A DNA stretch of 8,162 bases from CAWHOW01 sp050013795 (GCA_050013795.1 JBEKEO010000142.1:1-8162), one strand, 5' to 3'; positions 1 through 7,043 are shown, numbered from the stretch's first letter. The notes: generated by a model not told the origin, from the letters alone. Numbers and translations: made by a program.

Positions 1-801
1 AAGCGGGGGATGCTCAGCCTGCCTCGCGGCAAGGCGGGCAAAATCAACTGTGTTCAATTTTTCAATTGCAAATGCTGCCGCCCCTTCACCAAGTGCAAAA
101 GTGTTCTTTCCTTTCCTTTCTGAAGACAATGGAGCGCAAGGATATTCATCTTCAAACAGCTTTGTATAGATTCCAAGCGCCTCCACCTGAGCAATTGTAA
201 AGTCAGTAAGCGGGGCTTCAGTACCGCCGACAATGAAGCGGTTTGCCATTCCAGACCTTATCCATGCAATTGCGTTGCAAATTGCCTGGATACCTGTACT
301 GCAGGTAACAGAGGTATTAATAACAGGACCAGTAAGATTAAGATATGATGCTACCTGGTTTGAAACATAACCCAGCGTGGTAAGCGGTGAAGTAAAAACA
401 GATGTTTGCCTGAATTCATCTTTGAGAAAACCTTCATGCAGTTTTTCAAATGTTGCTGTTGAGCCTCGTGATGAGCCGAAATTAACTCCTGTAATGATGC
501 CCGGAGCTGCTTTCCATCCTGCTTCAGTAAATGCCTGTTTAGCAGCTATGATTGCCATTAAAACAGTTTTATCAATATCTCTGTATTTAGGGTTTTCAAG
601 AATAATATTTTTTAATTGTTTTTCAGCTTCCTGGGGTAAGGCTCCAACGGTATACAGGTTATTATTAAAATGTTTGTTTGTAAGAAACATGTCATTTTTA
701 AGATAGCTTGAATATATAGAAGCCCTGTCGAGCCCAAGAGGAGAAATGGAGCCGCATCCTGTAATAGCTATAAGTCCGCGGCTGTTTTGAGGGGTATTCA
801 T
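1..801 (-). CDS. Beta-ketoacyl-ACP synthase (KAS I/II, FabF-like), 3' end outside window
   Basis: Seen: an open frame of 267 codons from an ATG at 801-799 to the window edge with no stop. The N-terminus has the thiolase-fold opening 'AITGCGSISPLG' (residues 12-23). The nucleophile motif 'TSVTCSTGIQA' (163-173) places the catalytic cysteine at Cys167, close to its position in E. coli FabF. 'FIVGGTEAP' (189-197) and 'FALGEGAAAFAIEK' (235-248) are further family signatures. Known: these enzymes condense an acyl thioester with malonyl-ACP in the cytoplasm; the two active-site histidines and the lysine lie in the C-terminal third, which is missing here, so completeness cannot be judged. Inference: either a fatty-acid elongation enzyme or a specialised KAS from a polyene, flexirubin-like or other secondary lipid cluster. 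The divergence from housekeeping FabF in residues 24-100 slightly favours a specialised one. Residues 250-267 look inserted relative to the family (see the palindrome at 17-39). It is transcribed away from the secreted-protein gene. Confidence 0.9.
   Translation of the reverse strand, partial: MNTPQNSRGLIAITGCGSISPLGLDRASIYSSYLKNDMFLTNKHFNNNLYTVGALPQEAEKQLKNIILENPKYRDIDKTVLMAIIAAKQAFTEAGWKAAPGIITGVNFGSSRGSTATFEKLHEGFLKDEFRQTSVFTSPLTTLGYVSNQVASYLNLTGPVINTSVTCSTGIQAICNAIAWIRSGMANRFIVGGTEAPLTDFTIAQVEALGIYTKLFEDEYPCAPLSSERKGKNTFALGEGAAAFAIEKLNTVDFARLAARQAEHPPL
17..39. repeat. GC-rich imperfect palindrome inside the KAS reading frame
   Basis: Seen: on the plus strand an arm 17-24 (GCCTGCCT) pairs with 32-39 (AGGCGGGC), with seven Watson-Crick pairs and one G-T pair around a short centre that includes CGCGGC. 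The stretch is far richer in G and C than the AT-rich flanks. Translated on the minus strand it gives part of 'ARLAARQAEHPP', placed just after the conserved 'LGEGAAAFAIEK' block, where the family normally continues directly into a short 'A..RGA.I' helix. Inference: a dispersed REP-like palindromic element that has settled in frame in a surface loop. Only this copy is visible, and the window edge hides the rest of the flank. Confidence 0.5.
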
Positions 802-933
802 ATTGATAATGAATTTAAGCAGGTAAAATTAAAATAAATTCAGTAACTGACACATTTACTCTCCACATAAATTGCTGCATAAGTCATCAAATAAATTGTA
901 ACTGGCTTTGTTATTAATAAACCATCACAAAAC

Positions 934-965
934 TTGCTTTTTCATATTGGAAATGAGTACCTTTG
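934..965 (+). promoter_or_regulatory. Putative Bacteroidota-type promoter for the secreted-protein gene
   Basis: A perfect TAnnTTTG -7 box (TACCTTTG, 958-965) has a TTG at 934-936 as candidate -33 element, with a 21-base spacer. This matches the known Bacteroidota primary sigma consensus. It would start transcription near 972 and give a leader of about 75 bases before the ATG at 1050. The rest of the 802-1049 spacer is AT-rich. I find no hairpin, riboswitch-like fold or convincing minus-strand promoter in it; the nearest minus-strand match, TTTATTTG at 895-888, has one mismatch and no -33 partner. Confidence 0.5.
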
Positions 966-1049
966 TTAGTTTGATAATGGATTAATCTAATAATGTACAA
1001 ATGCATTTAGGTAATTGAATTATTTTTATAAAATATAAAGAATTCAAAA

Positions 1050-3761
1050 ATGAAAAAATTATTTACAACTTTTGCTATTCTCCTAACCCTGATAGGTGGA
1101 TTGAACAGAGTTTCTGCACAAAGTACCTGTGTTAATGCTGATTTTTCAATGGGTAATTTCACTGACTGGACAGGCTCAGTTGGTGAAAATACTACAGGTA
1201 GCGGCGGTCCTGATTATACTGCAGAAACAGGCATGATTATTGGAACACCAAATCAATCACCTTATGCGGCAGGACAGCAAACTATAATGAATATAGCGGC
1301 AACCGACCCTAATACCAATAACCTTTTAAATGTTTTACCGCCTGATGGAGCCAATTCATGCATGTTAGGAAATGCACAGGTAGAAGCTTGCGATGGCGGA
1401 GCTTATCCCCAAGCCGCACAATTGAATTATGCTATTTCTCCCGTAACTGCTTCAAATTGCATTTTTACATTCCAATATGCTGTAGTTCTTCAAAATCCAA
1501 CAACGCATACTCCGGCTGAAATGCCCAAATTTACTGTTCGCTTATTAAATGCAGCAGGTATAGAATTAGATTCTATGATTATTATAGCTAAAAGTGGTCT
1601 TCATGGGTTCATTGAATGCATGCCCGGAGGTGCAGTATGTGAAAGTGATTCTGTTCTTTGGAAAAATTGGACAACAGATGTTATTAATTTAATTCCATAC
1701 ATCGGACAGACTATAACCATTCAATTCACAAGCTATGATTGCACACCGGGCGGACATTTTGGTTATGCCTATATTTCGTGTTATTGCGGAATATCAGTTT
1801 ATCATTTAACTCAACAATGCTTAGGGGATTCTGTTATAGTATCTGCTCCGTCAGGATTTTCCTCTTACATATGGAATACAGGTGATACAACACAATCTAT
1901 TGTTGTTAACAACCCTGTTAGCGGAGATACTGTTTCTTGTACATTTACTTTTTTAAACGACACTAATACCGCCAGTGCAGTTATTTCAACAATACCAGTA
2001 ACGGGACTTACTGCCGATTCTGTAACAATTTGCCGTGGCGATACGGCTATAATTACTGCTTCAGGCACATATACTTATTTATGGAATACAGGGCAAACAG
2101 GAGCATCAATACCGGTGGCACCTACTGTTACAACTTTATATACAGTGACTGCGACTTCTTCGGGAGGATGTACCGCTAGCGCTACAGCTAAGGTAACGGT
2201 AAATCAATTACCAAATGGAACTATTAGTTCTACTCCTTCTAGTTGCGTTAGTCCGACAGGAACAATAACTATTACACCATCTGCTGGAACGCCGCCATTT
2301 ACATACATTTGGAATTCAATACCACCACAGACAACAGATACCGCCATTGGGTTATACGCAGGCTCATATACTGTTACAATTACCGATTTGAATGGTTGTT
2401 CATCAGCTATTACAGGAAATGTTCCTTCAAATGTGACAATTAACCTGACTACTTCATCAACCAATGAACATTGCGGGGAAGCTGATGGTACTGCAACTGT
2501 ATCTGTGTCGGGGGGAACATCTCCTTATTCATATTTATGGAATACCGTGCCCCAACAAACAACCGCAACAGCCATATCACGTCCCTCCGGCACATACACT
2601 GTAACAGTTACCGATGCAGGAAGCTGTACTGCGACAGCTACTGTCACAATTACAGATTTGCCCGGTCCTGCTGCTCAAATTACCAATATTATAAATGATA
2701 CCTGCGGGCTTAACAAGGGGTCAGCTTCATTAATTGTTACATCAGGAACACCACCATATACATATTTATGGAATAGTTCACCTGCCCAAACAACACCAAC
2801 ACTTCAGAATGTTTCTGCCGGCATTTATTGTGTAACCGTTACTGATGCATATAATTGTTACTATATTGCATGCGATACTATTGGAAATGCATCCTATCCG
2901 GCACCCAATATTTGCATGGTAACAACGGATAGTTCCTCGGCATACAGGTACAATGAGATATATTGGGATAATACACTATACCATAATGTTGACAGTTTTA
3001 TTGTGTACAGAATGGATATACTTACTTTAAGCTATTTGCGCATAGGAGCGGTAAGCGGCAGTGCTTTGAGTGAATTTACAGATACTGCATTCAATATTGG
3101 CGGGCCAAATGGCGGGAATCCAATGTATTCGAGTTGGTTATATAAGCTGTCAATACGCGATACCTGCGGCAATATAAGTGATTTAAGCCCATACCATCAA
3201 ACAATGTTTGTTCAGGAAAGCGGAGCTAATTTTTCATGGAATGCCTATACAATTGGACCAGGACAAACAAACCCGGTAATAGGATATTCTTTTTTAAGAG
3301 ATGATAATAATACAGGGAATTGGCATGTGTTGGTAAATACAGCAGGTCTTGCAACTACAGATCCTAATTATGCCAGTTATCCAAATGGCAACTGGCGCGT
3401 TGACGCCTTAGGTTTTGATTGTACACCCTCAACAGAGTTGATACGTACGCTAAGTGCATTTTCAAAATCGCATAGCAATACAATAAAACCTGCGCCAATG
3501 GGTATAGCACAACCGATATTAAACAATGAACAGATAACAGTTTATCCCAATCCAGCAAACGACAATATCACAATTGAAAATAATGCATTTACTAAGGGGC
3601 AAACAATTTATATTTACGATATACAGGGGCAATTGTTAATACAACAACCAATGTTGCAAGCTAAAACGAATTTTGATGTGTCAACTTTCTCAAAAGGCGT
3701 GTATTTTATTAAAGTGGAGAATGAAAAAGGAATTGCAGTAAAGAAATTTATAAAAGAATAA
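1050..3761 (+). CDS. Large T9SS-secreted modular surface protein with SprB-like repeats and Por sorting tail
   Basis: Seen: 903 residues. A classic signal peptide occupies 1-24 (KK, hydrophobic core, 'VSAQ' before the cut). Residues 25-246 form an N-terminal domain with paired cysteines and the signature 'GGHFGYAYISCYC' (234-246), preceded by 'IPYIGQTITIQFTSYDC', the pattern of a beta-sandwich found at the front of many Bacteroidota adhesin-like proteins. Two Ig-like modules follow (about 248-315 and 316-386), then three SprB-like repeats (388-612), two Fn3-like modules (about 617-722 and 723-800, with 'YKLSIRDTCGNISDLSPYHQ'), and a type A T9SS C-terminal domain at 829-903 beginning 'ITVYPNPANDNITI' and including 'GVYFIKV'. 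Known: such tails direct export through the type IX secretion system, are cleaved, and often lead to surface anchoring. Inference: an adhesin-like surface or released protein. I see no catalytic motif, so the ligand is unknown. It appears monocistronic, with its own promoter upstream and a terminator just after the stop. Confidence 0.93.
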   Translation: MKKLFTTFAILLTLIGGLNRVSAQSTCVNADFSMGNFTDWTGSVGENTTGSGGPDYTAETGMIIGTPNQSPYAAGQQTIMNIAATDPNTNNLLNVLPPDGANSCMLGNAQVEACDGGAYPQAAQLNYAISPVTASNCIFTFQYAVVLQNPTTHTPAEMPKFTVRLLNAAGIELDSMIIIAKSGLHGFIECMPGGAVCESDSVLWKNWTTDVINLIPYIGQTITIQFTSYDCTPGGHFGYAYISCYCGISVYHLTQQCLGDSVIVSAPSGFSSYIWNTGDTTQSIVVNNPVSGDTVSCTFTFLNDTNTASAVISTIPVTGLTADSVTICRGDTAIITASGTYTYLWNTGQTGASIPVAPTVTTLYTVTATSSGGCTASATAKVTVNQLPNGTISSTPSSCVSPTGTITITPSAGTPPFTYIWNSIPPQTTDTAIGLYAGSYTVTITDLNGCSSAITGNVPSNVTINLTTSSTNEHCGEADGTATVSVSGGTSPYSYLWNTVPQQTTATAISRPSGTYTVTVTDAGSCTATATVTITDLPGPAAQITNIINDTCGLNKGSASLIVTSGTPPYTYLWNSSPAQTTPTLQNVSAGIYCVTVTDAYNCYYIACDTIGNASYPAPNICMVTTDSSSAYRYNEIYWDNTLYHNVDSFIVYRMDILTLSYLRIGAVSGSALSEFTDTAFNIGGPNGGNPMYSSWLYKLSIRDTCGNISDLSPYHQTMFVQESGANFSWNAYTIGPGQTNPVIGYSFLRDDNNTGNWHVLVNTAGLATTDPNYASYPNGNWRVDALGFDCTPSTELIRTLSAFSKSHSNTIKPAPMGIAQPILNNEQITVYPNPANDNITIENNAFTKGQTIYIYDIQGQLLIQQPMLQAKTNFDVSTFSKGVYFIKVENEKGIAVKKFIKE
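2211..2885 (+). repeat. Three tandem SprB-like protein repeats (76-77 residue period)
   Basis: Within the secreted protein, three copies share the pattern 'GTPP(F/Y)TY(I/L)WN...PxQTT...G.Y.VTVTDxxxC'. Their tryptophans are residues 421, 497 and 574, a spacing of 76 and 77 residues. Their closing motifs are 'TVTITDLNGC', 'TVTVTDAGSC' and 'CVTVTDAYNC'. The DNA has diverged between copies, so this is an old protein-level duplication and not a recent tandem repeat. SprB-type repeats are known from Bacteroidota gliding and adhesion proteins; binding activity here is inferred. Confidence 0.8.
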
Positions 3762-3781
3762 ACAATAAATAAAAACCGAGT

Positions 3782-3814
3782 AAAAAGCCCTGTTAAAAAT
3801 AACAAGGCTTTTTT
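3782..3814 (+). terminator. Rho-independent terminator after the secreted-protein gene
   Basis: Arms 3782-3794 (AAAAAGCCCTGTT) and 3801-3813 (AACAAGGCTTTTT) pair over 13 positions with one C-A mismatch at 3790/3805. The loop is six bases (AAAAAT) and the stem runs into a T-rich tail. It begins 20 bases after the stop codon at 3761. A-tracts on the left arm could also allow some termination from the other strand, but no minus-strand gene enters from the right here. Confidence 0.85.
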
Positions 3815-3816
3815 AT

Positions 3817-3824
3817 TATTTTTG
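3817..3824 (+). promoter_or_regulatory. Putative -7 box (TATTTTTG) embedded in the terminator tail
   Basis: TATTTTTG fits TAnnTTTG exactly and lies 21 bases before the ATG at 3846. The start point would be near 3831, giving a leader of about 15 bases. No clear TTG/TTTG -33 element is found at the usual distance, because that position falls inside the terminator hairpin. In such an AT-rich stretch the match could be chance. Confidence 0.4.
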
Positions 3825-3845
3825 TTTTCGCAAGAGATCACATAC

Positions 3846-4046
3846 ATGTATATTCTTAAAATAAAAGGTGGAGCCAGGATACCCGGATATATTCAGGTCA
3901 GGGATAATAATTTTACATTGATAGCCTATTTCAGAGATGACAATAAATCAACAGGACTGGATCAATGCGGATTTTCAGTTAATAAGGATGAAATTATACG
4001 ACTGATACAGGAAATGCCTTATGGTAAAATATTCAAACTTCCCTGA
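3846..4046 (+). CDS. Small conserved-looking protein of unknown function upstream of ftsE
   Basis: Seen: 66 residues from the ATG at 3846. The frame can be extended upstream to a TTG at 3822, but that would overlap the likely -7 box and the terminator tail, so the ATG is preferred. There is no signal peptide or membrane segment. The sequence reads as alternating strands ('MYILKIKG', 'YIQVRD', 'FTLIAYFRD'), one amphipathic helix ('NKDEIIRLIQEMP', about 45-57) and a final strand ('KIFKLP'), consistent with a compact cytosolic alpha/beta fold. The single cysteine is in 'QCGFS'. The codon pattern and low-complexity-free sequence support a real gene. The next gene, ftsE, begins 44 bases downstream on the same strand. 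Inference: a co-transcribed partner or simply a neighbour; I do not recognise a function. Confidence 0.75.
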   Translation: MYILKIKGGARIPGYIQVRDNNFTLIAYFRDDNKSTGLDQCGFSVNKDEIIRLIQEMPYGKIFKLP

Positions 4047-4063
4047 AATTTAAATAATATTCT

Positions 4064-4071
4064 TACTTTTG
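4064..4071 (+). promoter_or_regulatory. Putative -7 box (TACTTTTG) for ftsE
   Basis: TACTTTTG is an exact TAnnTTTG match in the 44-base gap before ftsE. It would start transcription near 4078, only about 13 bases before the ATG at 4091. No good -33 element lies upstream; the region is the 3' end of the small gene. ftsE could therefore be transcribed alone as well as with its neighbour. Confidence 0.45.
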
Positions 4072-4090
4072 ACCTTCATTAAAATGCTAT

Positions 4091-4801
4091 ATGCCGGAAG
4101 AAGCCATCATTGAAATCAGCAAAGCTTCAGTTTACCAGAAGAACATTCTTATACTGTCCAATGTAAATATTACCATTAACAAAGGTGAATTTGTTTACCT
4201 TATTGGTAAAACAGGGACTGGAAAAAGCAGTTTACTGAAGATGCTCTACGCTGACCTCCCTTTAATTGACGGTGAAGCGAATATTGCAGGATTTAATTTG
4301 AAACAGATCAAGAATAAAGATATTCCTTTTATTCGAAGAAAAATTGGTATAGTATTCCAGGATTTCCAGTTATTGATTGACAGAACGGTAGATGAAAACC
4401 TTTTATTTGTTATGAAAGCAACAGGCTGGAAGGATCAGGAACAAATGAACCTGCGGCTTCAAGATGTGTTAAAAAAAGTCGGACTTGTGGCAAAAGGATA
4501 TAAAATGCCTCACCAGTTATCTGGTGGGGAACAGCAAAGGGTTGTTATTGCAAGAGCGCTTATCAATGACCCTGATATTATTCTTGCTGACGAACCAACC
4601 GGAAATCTTGACCCTGAAACTTCAGAAGAAATTATGCAGCTGCTATTCGATATCAGTAATTCAGGAAGAGCCGTACTGATGGCTACGCATAATTATTCAT
4701 TATTCAGTAATTTTCCTGCAAGGACCCTGATATGTGAAAATGGCAGTATTATTGAGTCAAGCACCCAAAAGATTCAGGAGAACAGCATCTCTGCCAATTG
4801 A
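4091..4801 (+). CDS. ftsE: FtsE-type ABC transporter ATP-binding protein
   Basis: Seen: 236 residues with every ABC ATPase motif intact: Walker A 'GKTGTGKS' (39-46), Q-loop Gln90 in 'GIVFQDFQLL', signature 'LSGGEQQR' (143-150), Walker B 'IILADEP' (163-169) with catalytic Glu168, D-loop 'GNLDPE' and H-loop His200 in 'MATHN'. 'GIVFQDFQLL.DRTV.ENL' and 'DEPTGNLDPETS' are typical of FtsE/LolD-class enzymes. Known: FtsE pairs with the membrane protein FtsX and uses ATP hydrolysis at the inner face of the membrane to control peptidoglycan hydrolases during division. No ftsX lies in this window; it is often unlinked in Bacteroidota. An ATG at 4084 is out of frame with the protein and stops quickly, so 4091 is the start. 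The last 28 bases overlap the tail of the convergent glycosyltransferase gene. The main alternative is another MacB/LolD-class ATPase. Confidence 0.88.
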   Translation: MPEEAIIEISKASVYQKNILILSNVNITINKGEFVYLIGKTGTGKSSLLKMLYADLPLIDGEANIAGFNLKQIKNKDIPFIRRKIGIVFQDFQLLIDRTVDENLLFVMKATGWKDQEQMNLRLQDVLKKVGLVAKGYKMPHQLSGGEQQRVVIARALINDPDIILADEPTGNLDPETSEEIMQLLFDISNSGRAVLMATHNYSLFSNFPARTLICENGSIIESSTQKIQENSISAN

Positions 4802-5922
4802 TTTATATTGTAGGTATTTGAAAATATACCTTCGTTCAGCAAGGATTTTCTTTCTTCAATCTCCTCAGTCGTTAATTCTTTTGTAAAGCACTCCTGAATT
4901 GCATTCTTCATTTCTATAGCAGAATTCTTTACAATGCATAGACCTCCCAAACCAGTATCTTTAACCATTGGATCATTTACAATACAATGACGGCCGGTAA
5001 AAATAGCTGCAAGAAGTTTCAGTTTAACGCCGGTTGCCTGGAAAGTAGGTAAAATGTTTATCTGCGCGCCGGCAATAAGATTGTAAATATCGGAAGTGGA
5101 TATTTCAGATTTAATAATGATGTTGTTATTTTTCTCCGCAGCATTTCGTAATTCTTTGGAAGGTTTATTGCCTGCAATGATGAATGGAGTATCAATATCA
5201 TTAAACACATTATTCACCAGGAAAAGTCCTGCTTCATTGTTTTCGCCTACGGCAAGGCTGCCATGATACAATACATAACTTCCAAGCCCGTTTCCAATAT
5301 TCACCTTTTCATTCGGATGGAAAGCGGAAACAGCCTTAACATTATCAAACTTTTCTGAGAAGTATCCTTTATCGTGCAATGATATGGCGGCAATCCCATC
5401 CGCATTTTCCAGTATTTGTTCAAACCTTCTTAGTTTCTGAGCTTCATTGGAAAAATAATACTTCTTGAAAATATCTTTTTCAACCTTAGCAAGGTTTTGA
5501 TAATAATCATGCTCAATATTATGCGTCCTTACTATTTTTCTCCTTTTCTTTAACCTTTTGTCATCTAAATAATAACAGCTGTGAAGGCCTTCAAACAGAA
5601 TAGGATTGTGGGTTTGAAGCAGGTTGTTAATCAAATCAGCGGAAGAACGGGTAACAACGATATATGGTCTCCGTCTGAATAAATTAGCCTTTGAAATATC
5701 CCTTTTATAATAAAATACTCTTTCGCAAATGCTTTCCAGTTCCTGAGATTGTTTGCGGCCGTATTCAAAGCAATGAAGATTTACTTTAACACCTGCTGTT
5801 TTAAAAGCTTTGATCTTAAAAAAAACATCAATCACACCGCCATAGTTGGGAGGGTAAGGGATATCGAAAGCAACAATATCAACTTCCTTTTTCGACTGGC
5901 TAAAGATATTTTTTGAAAACAT
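4774..5922 (-). CDS. GT-B glycosyltransferase (GT4-like), second gene of the pair
   Basis: Seen: 382 residues with no signal peptide. The N-terminal Rossmann half opens with 'VDIVAFDIPYPPNYGG' (14-29), a glycine-rich acceptor-side loop, and contains 'RTHNIEHDYY' (132-141), found in GT4-type sugar transferases. The C-terminal half has 'YVLYHGSLAVGENNEA' (216-231, the start of the nucleotide-sugar-binding domain), 'PFIIAGNKPS' and 'TGVKLKLLAAI' (297-307). The usual GT4 E-x7-E donor motif is not obvious, since the position normally holding glutamate in 'K.lEa' reads 'KLKLLAA'. The stop is TGA (4776-4774). The ATG at 5922 lies 23 bases inside the preceding gene, implying translational coupling. 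Inference: a cytoplasmic or membrane-peripheral enzyme adding a sugar to a lipid-linked glycan, polysaccharide or glycoprotein; donor and acceptor cannot be read from sequence. Its tail overlaps ftsE by 28 bases on the opposite strand. Confidence 0.82.
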   Translation of the reverse strand: MFSKNIFSQSKKEVDIVAFDIPYPPNYGGVIDVFFKIKAFKTAGVKVNLHCFEYGRKQSQELESICERVFYYKRDISKANLFRRRPYIVVTRSSADLINNLLQTHNPILFEGLHSCYYLDDKRLKKRRKIVRTHNIEHDYYQNLAKVEKDIFKKYYFSNEAQKLRRFEQILENADGIAAISLHDKGYFSEKFDNVKAVSAFHPNEKVNIGNGLGSYVLYHGSLAVGENNEAGLFLVNNVFNDIDTPFIIAGNKPSKELRNAAEKNNNIIIKSEISTSDIYNLIAGAQINILPTFQATGVKLKLLAAIFTGRHCIVNDPMVKDTGLGGLCIVKNSAIEMKNAIQECFTKELTTEEIEERKSLLNEGIFSNTYNINQLAEMLFS

Positions 5923-7015
5923 TGATCAGTATGGTTTCTTCAGTATCCCAATTCAATTTCCGTGATGCAATATTACAATTTTCTTTCAGATTAGCCAGTT
6001 TTGACTTATCAGCAAGCATCTGATTTATCTTATCGCCTATATGCTGTGGGTTATGATCATCTATCATTTCACCGATGCAATACTGTTTCATTATTTTTTC
6101 GACTTCAATCAATGGTGAAGCCAGTACAGGGACTCCTGCCTGTATATAATCGAACAGTTTGTTAGGCAGGCTGAAGCGATAATTGATATTAGTATCCTTA
6201 TCAAGGGTTAAACCAATATCCGCATGAACAGTGTATTGCAAAAGTTTTTCCATCGGTTGTTTTGGAATGAATATCACTTTCTGTTCAAGCTGTTTTTCTT
6301 TCACCATTCTTTTCAGAATATCTATTACATCGCCGTCGCCGATGATATACAAAATTGCATTTGTAACGAATTGCATGGCTAAAACAGCTTCCTCTGCGCC
6401 ACGGTCTATATTAATGCCAGAACCCTGCAAGAGTATCATGGCTTTGTTTCCATCTATTCCTAATTCTTTCCTTGTCTTTGGATTTTTAAGCTTTTGCTGC
6501 GCCGGAATATTGCGTACTATTGTCAACTCTTTCCCGTATTCATCTTTATAAAGTTTCGCAATGGAATCGTTAACCGTTATGATATCTTTTATTTTAGGAA
6601 ATATCCAATGTTCAATACGTTTCCAGGTATTGCGGACAAACTTCCTGCCTTCGAGTTCGGGTACACCGGTGAAATATTCATGGCTGTCATAAACAAGTTG
6701 TTTTCTTTTCAATTTTTTTACCAGATAATTCGGTAATAATGTATCAAGGTCGTTGGAAAAAAGCAGGTCGCACTTCCTGAAGAGTAATGAAAAGAATAAA
6801 CGAAAATTGAATTCGACATAAAACAGAAATCCTTTTTCAAAAAGCAGGAACATTCGTTTTGTTTTGTATTCGCGAGGTTCAAGGGTTAAACTTTTTCTTC
6901 GCCTTCGCCCTATGAGCAATACATCAAACCCAAGCCTGTTAAGCGTAGTGCATGTCCTGTGAACGCGCCGGTCGGTGCTCAAATCGCTGATAACGGAAAC
7001 AATGGCTCTGTTCAA
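5900..7015 (-). CDS. GT-B glycosyltransferase (GT4-like), first gene of the pair, TTG start
   Basis: Seen: 371 residues. 'VSVISDLSTDRRVHR' (7-21) is the N-terminal Rossmann opening, 'YDSHEYF' (109-115) is the acceptor-domain signature common to this family, 'ILLQGSGINIDRGAEEA' (194-210) begins the donor domain, and 'LPNKLFDYIQAGVPVLAS' (283-300) is the classic GT4 donor-site segment. Length fits a complete enzyme. The start codon is TTG (7015-7013): an in-frame TAA lies just upstream (7027-7025), leaving only AAT AAT ATT TTG, and the first internal ATG (Met55) would delete the conserved opening. The stop TAG is at 5902-5900, inside the next gene's start region. Inference: works with the downstream glycosyltransferase on the same surface glycan or glycoprotein. 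The two proteins share a fold but little sequence, so they are not a recent duplication. The repeat array at 7044-7132 lies directly upstream and may be part of its leader. Confidence 0.85.
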   Translation of the reverse strand: MNRAIVSVISDLSTDRRVHRTCTTLNRLGFDVLLIGRRRRKSLTLEPREYKTKRMFLLFEKGFLFYVEFNFRLFFSLLFRKCDLLFSNDLDTLLPNYLVKKLKRKQLVYDSHEYFTGVPELEGRKFVRNTWKRIEHWIFPKIKDIITVNDSIAKLYKDEYGKELTIVRNIPAQQKLKNPKTRKELGIDGNKAMILLQGSGINIDRGAEEAVLAMQFVTNAILYIIGDGDVIDILKRMVKEKQLEQKVIFIPKQPMEKLLQYTVHADIGLTLDKDTNINYRFSLPNKLFDYIQAGVPVLASPLIEVEKIMKQYCIGEMIDDHNPQHIGDKINQMLADKSKLANLKENCNIASRKLNWDTEETILINVFKKYL

Positions 7016-7043
7016 AATATTATTTTACTGTACTATTAATACT

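Noticed and set aside
377..706. Plus-strand open frame of 109 codons
   Set aside because: It lies wholly opposite the ketoacyl synthase gene, whose reading frame has clear family motifs; the plus-strand translation shows none.
888..895. Minus-strand -7 box for the ketoacyl synthase
   Set aside because: TTTATTTG has a mismatch at the important second position and the nearest TTG is 32 bases away, beyond normal spacing.
802..1049. Riboswitch or small RNA in the divergent spacer
   Set aside because: The stretch is AT-rich with no stable paired arms; the 8-base palindrome GATTAATC at 980-987 is too short to mean much.
1865..2464. Minus-strand open frames (1865-2068 and 2204-2464)
   Set aside because: They are antisense shadows of the Thr/Val-rich repeat region of the secreted protein and have valine-rich, motif-free translations.
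3822..3845. Upstream TTG start for the small protein
   Set aside because: It would overlap the terminator tail and the likely -7 box, and the added residues do not fit the compact fold that begins at the ATG.
6231..6736. Plus-strand open frames opposite the first glycosyltransferase
   Set aside because: The minus-strand frame contains conserved glycosyltransferase motifs throughout; the plus-strand translations are Phe/Cys-rich and resemble nothing.
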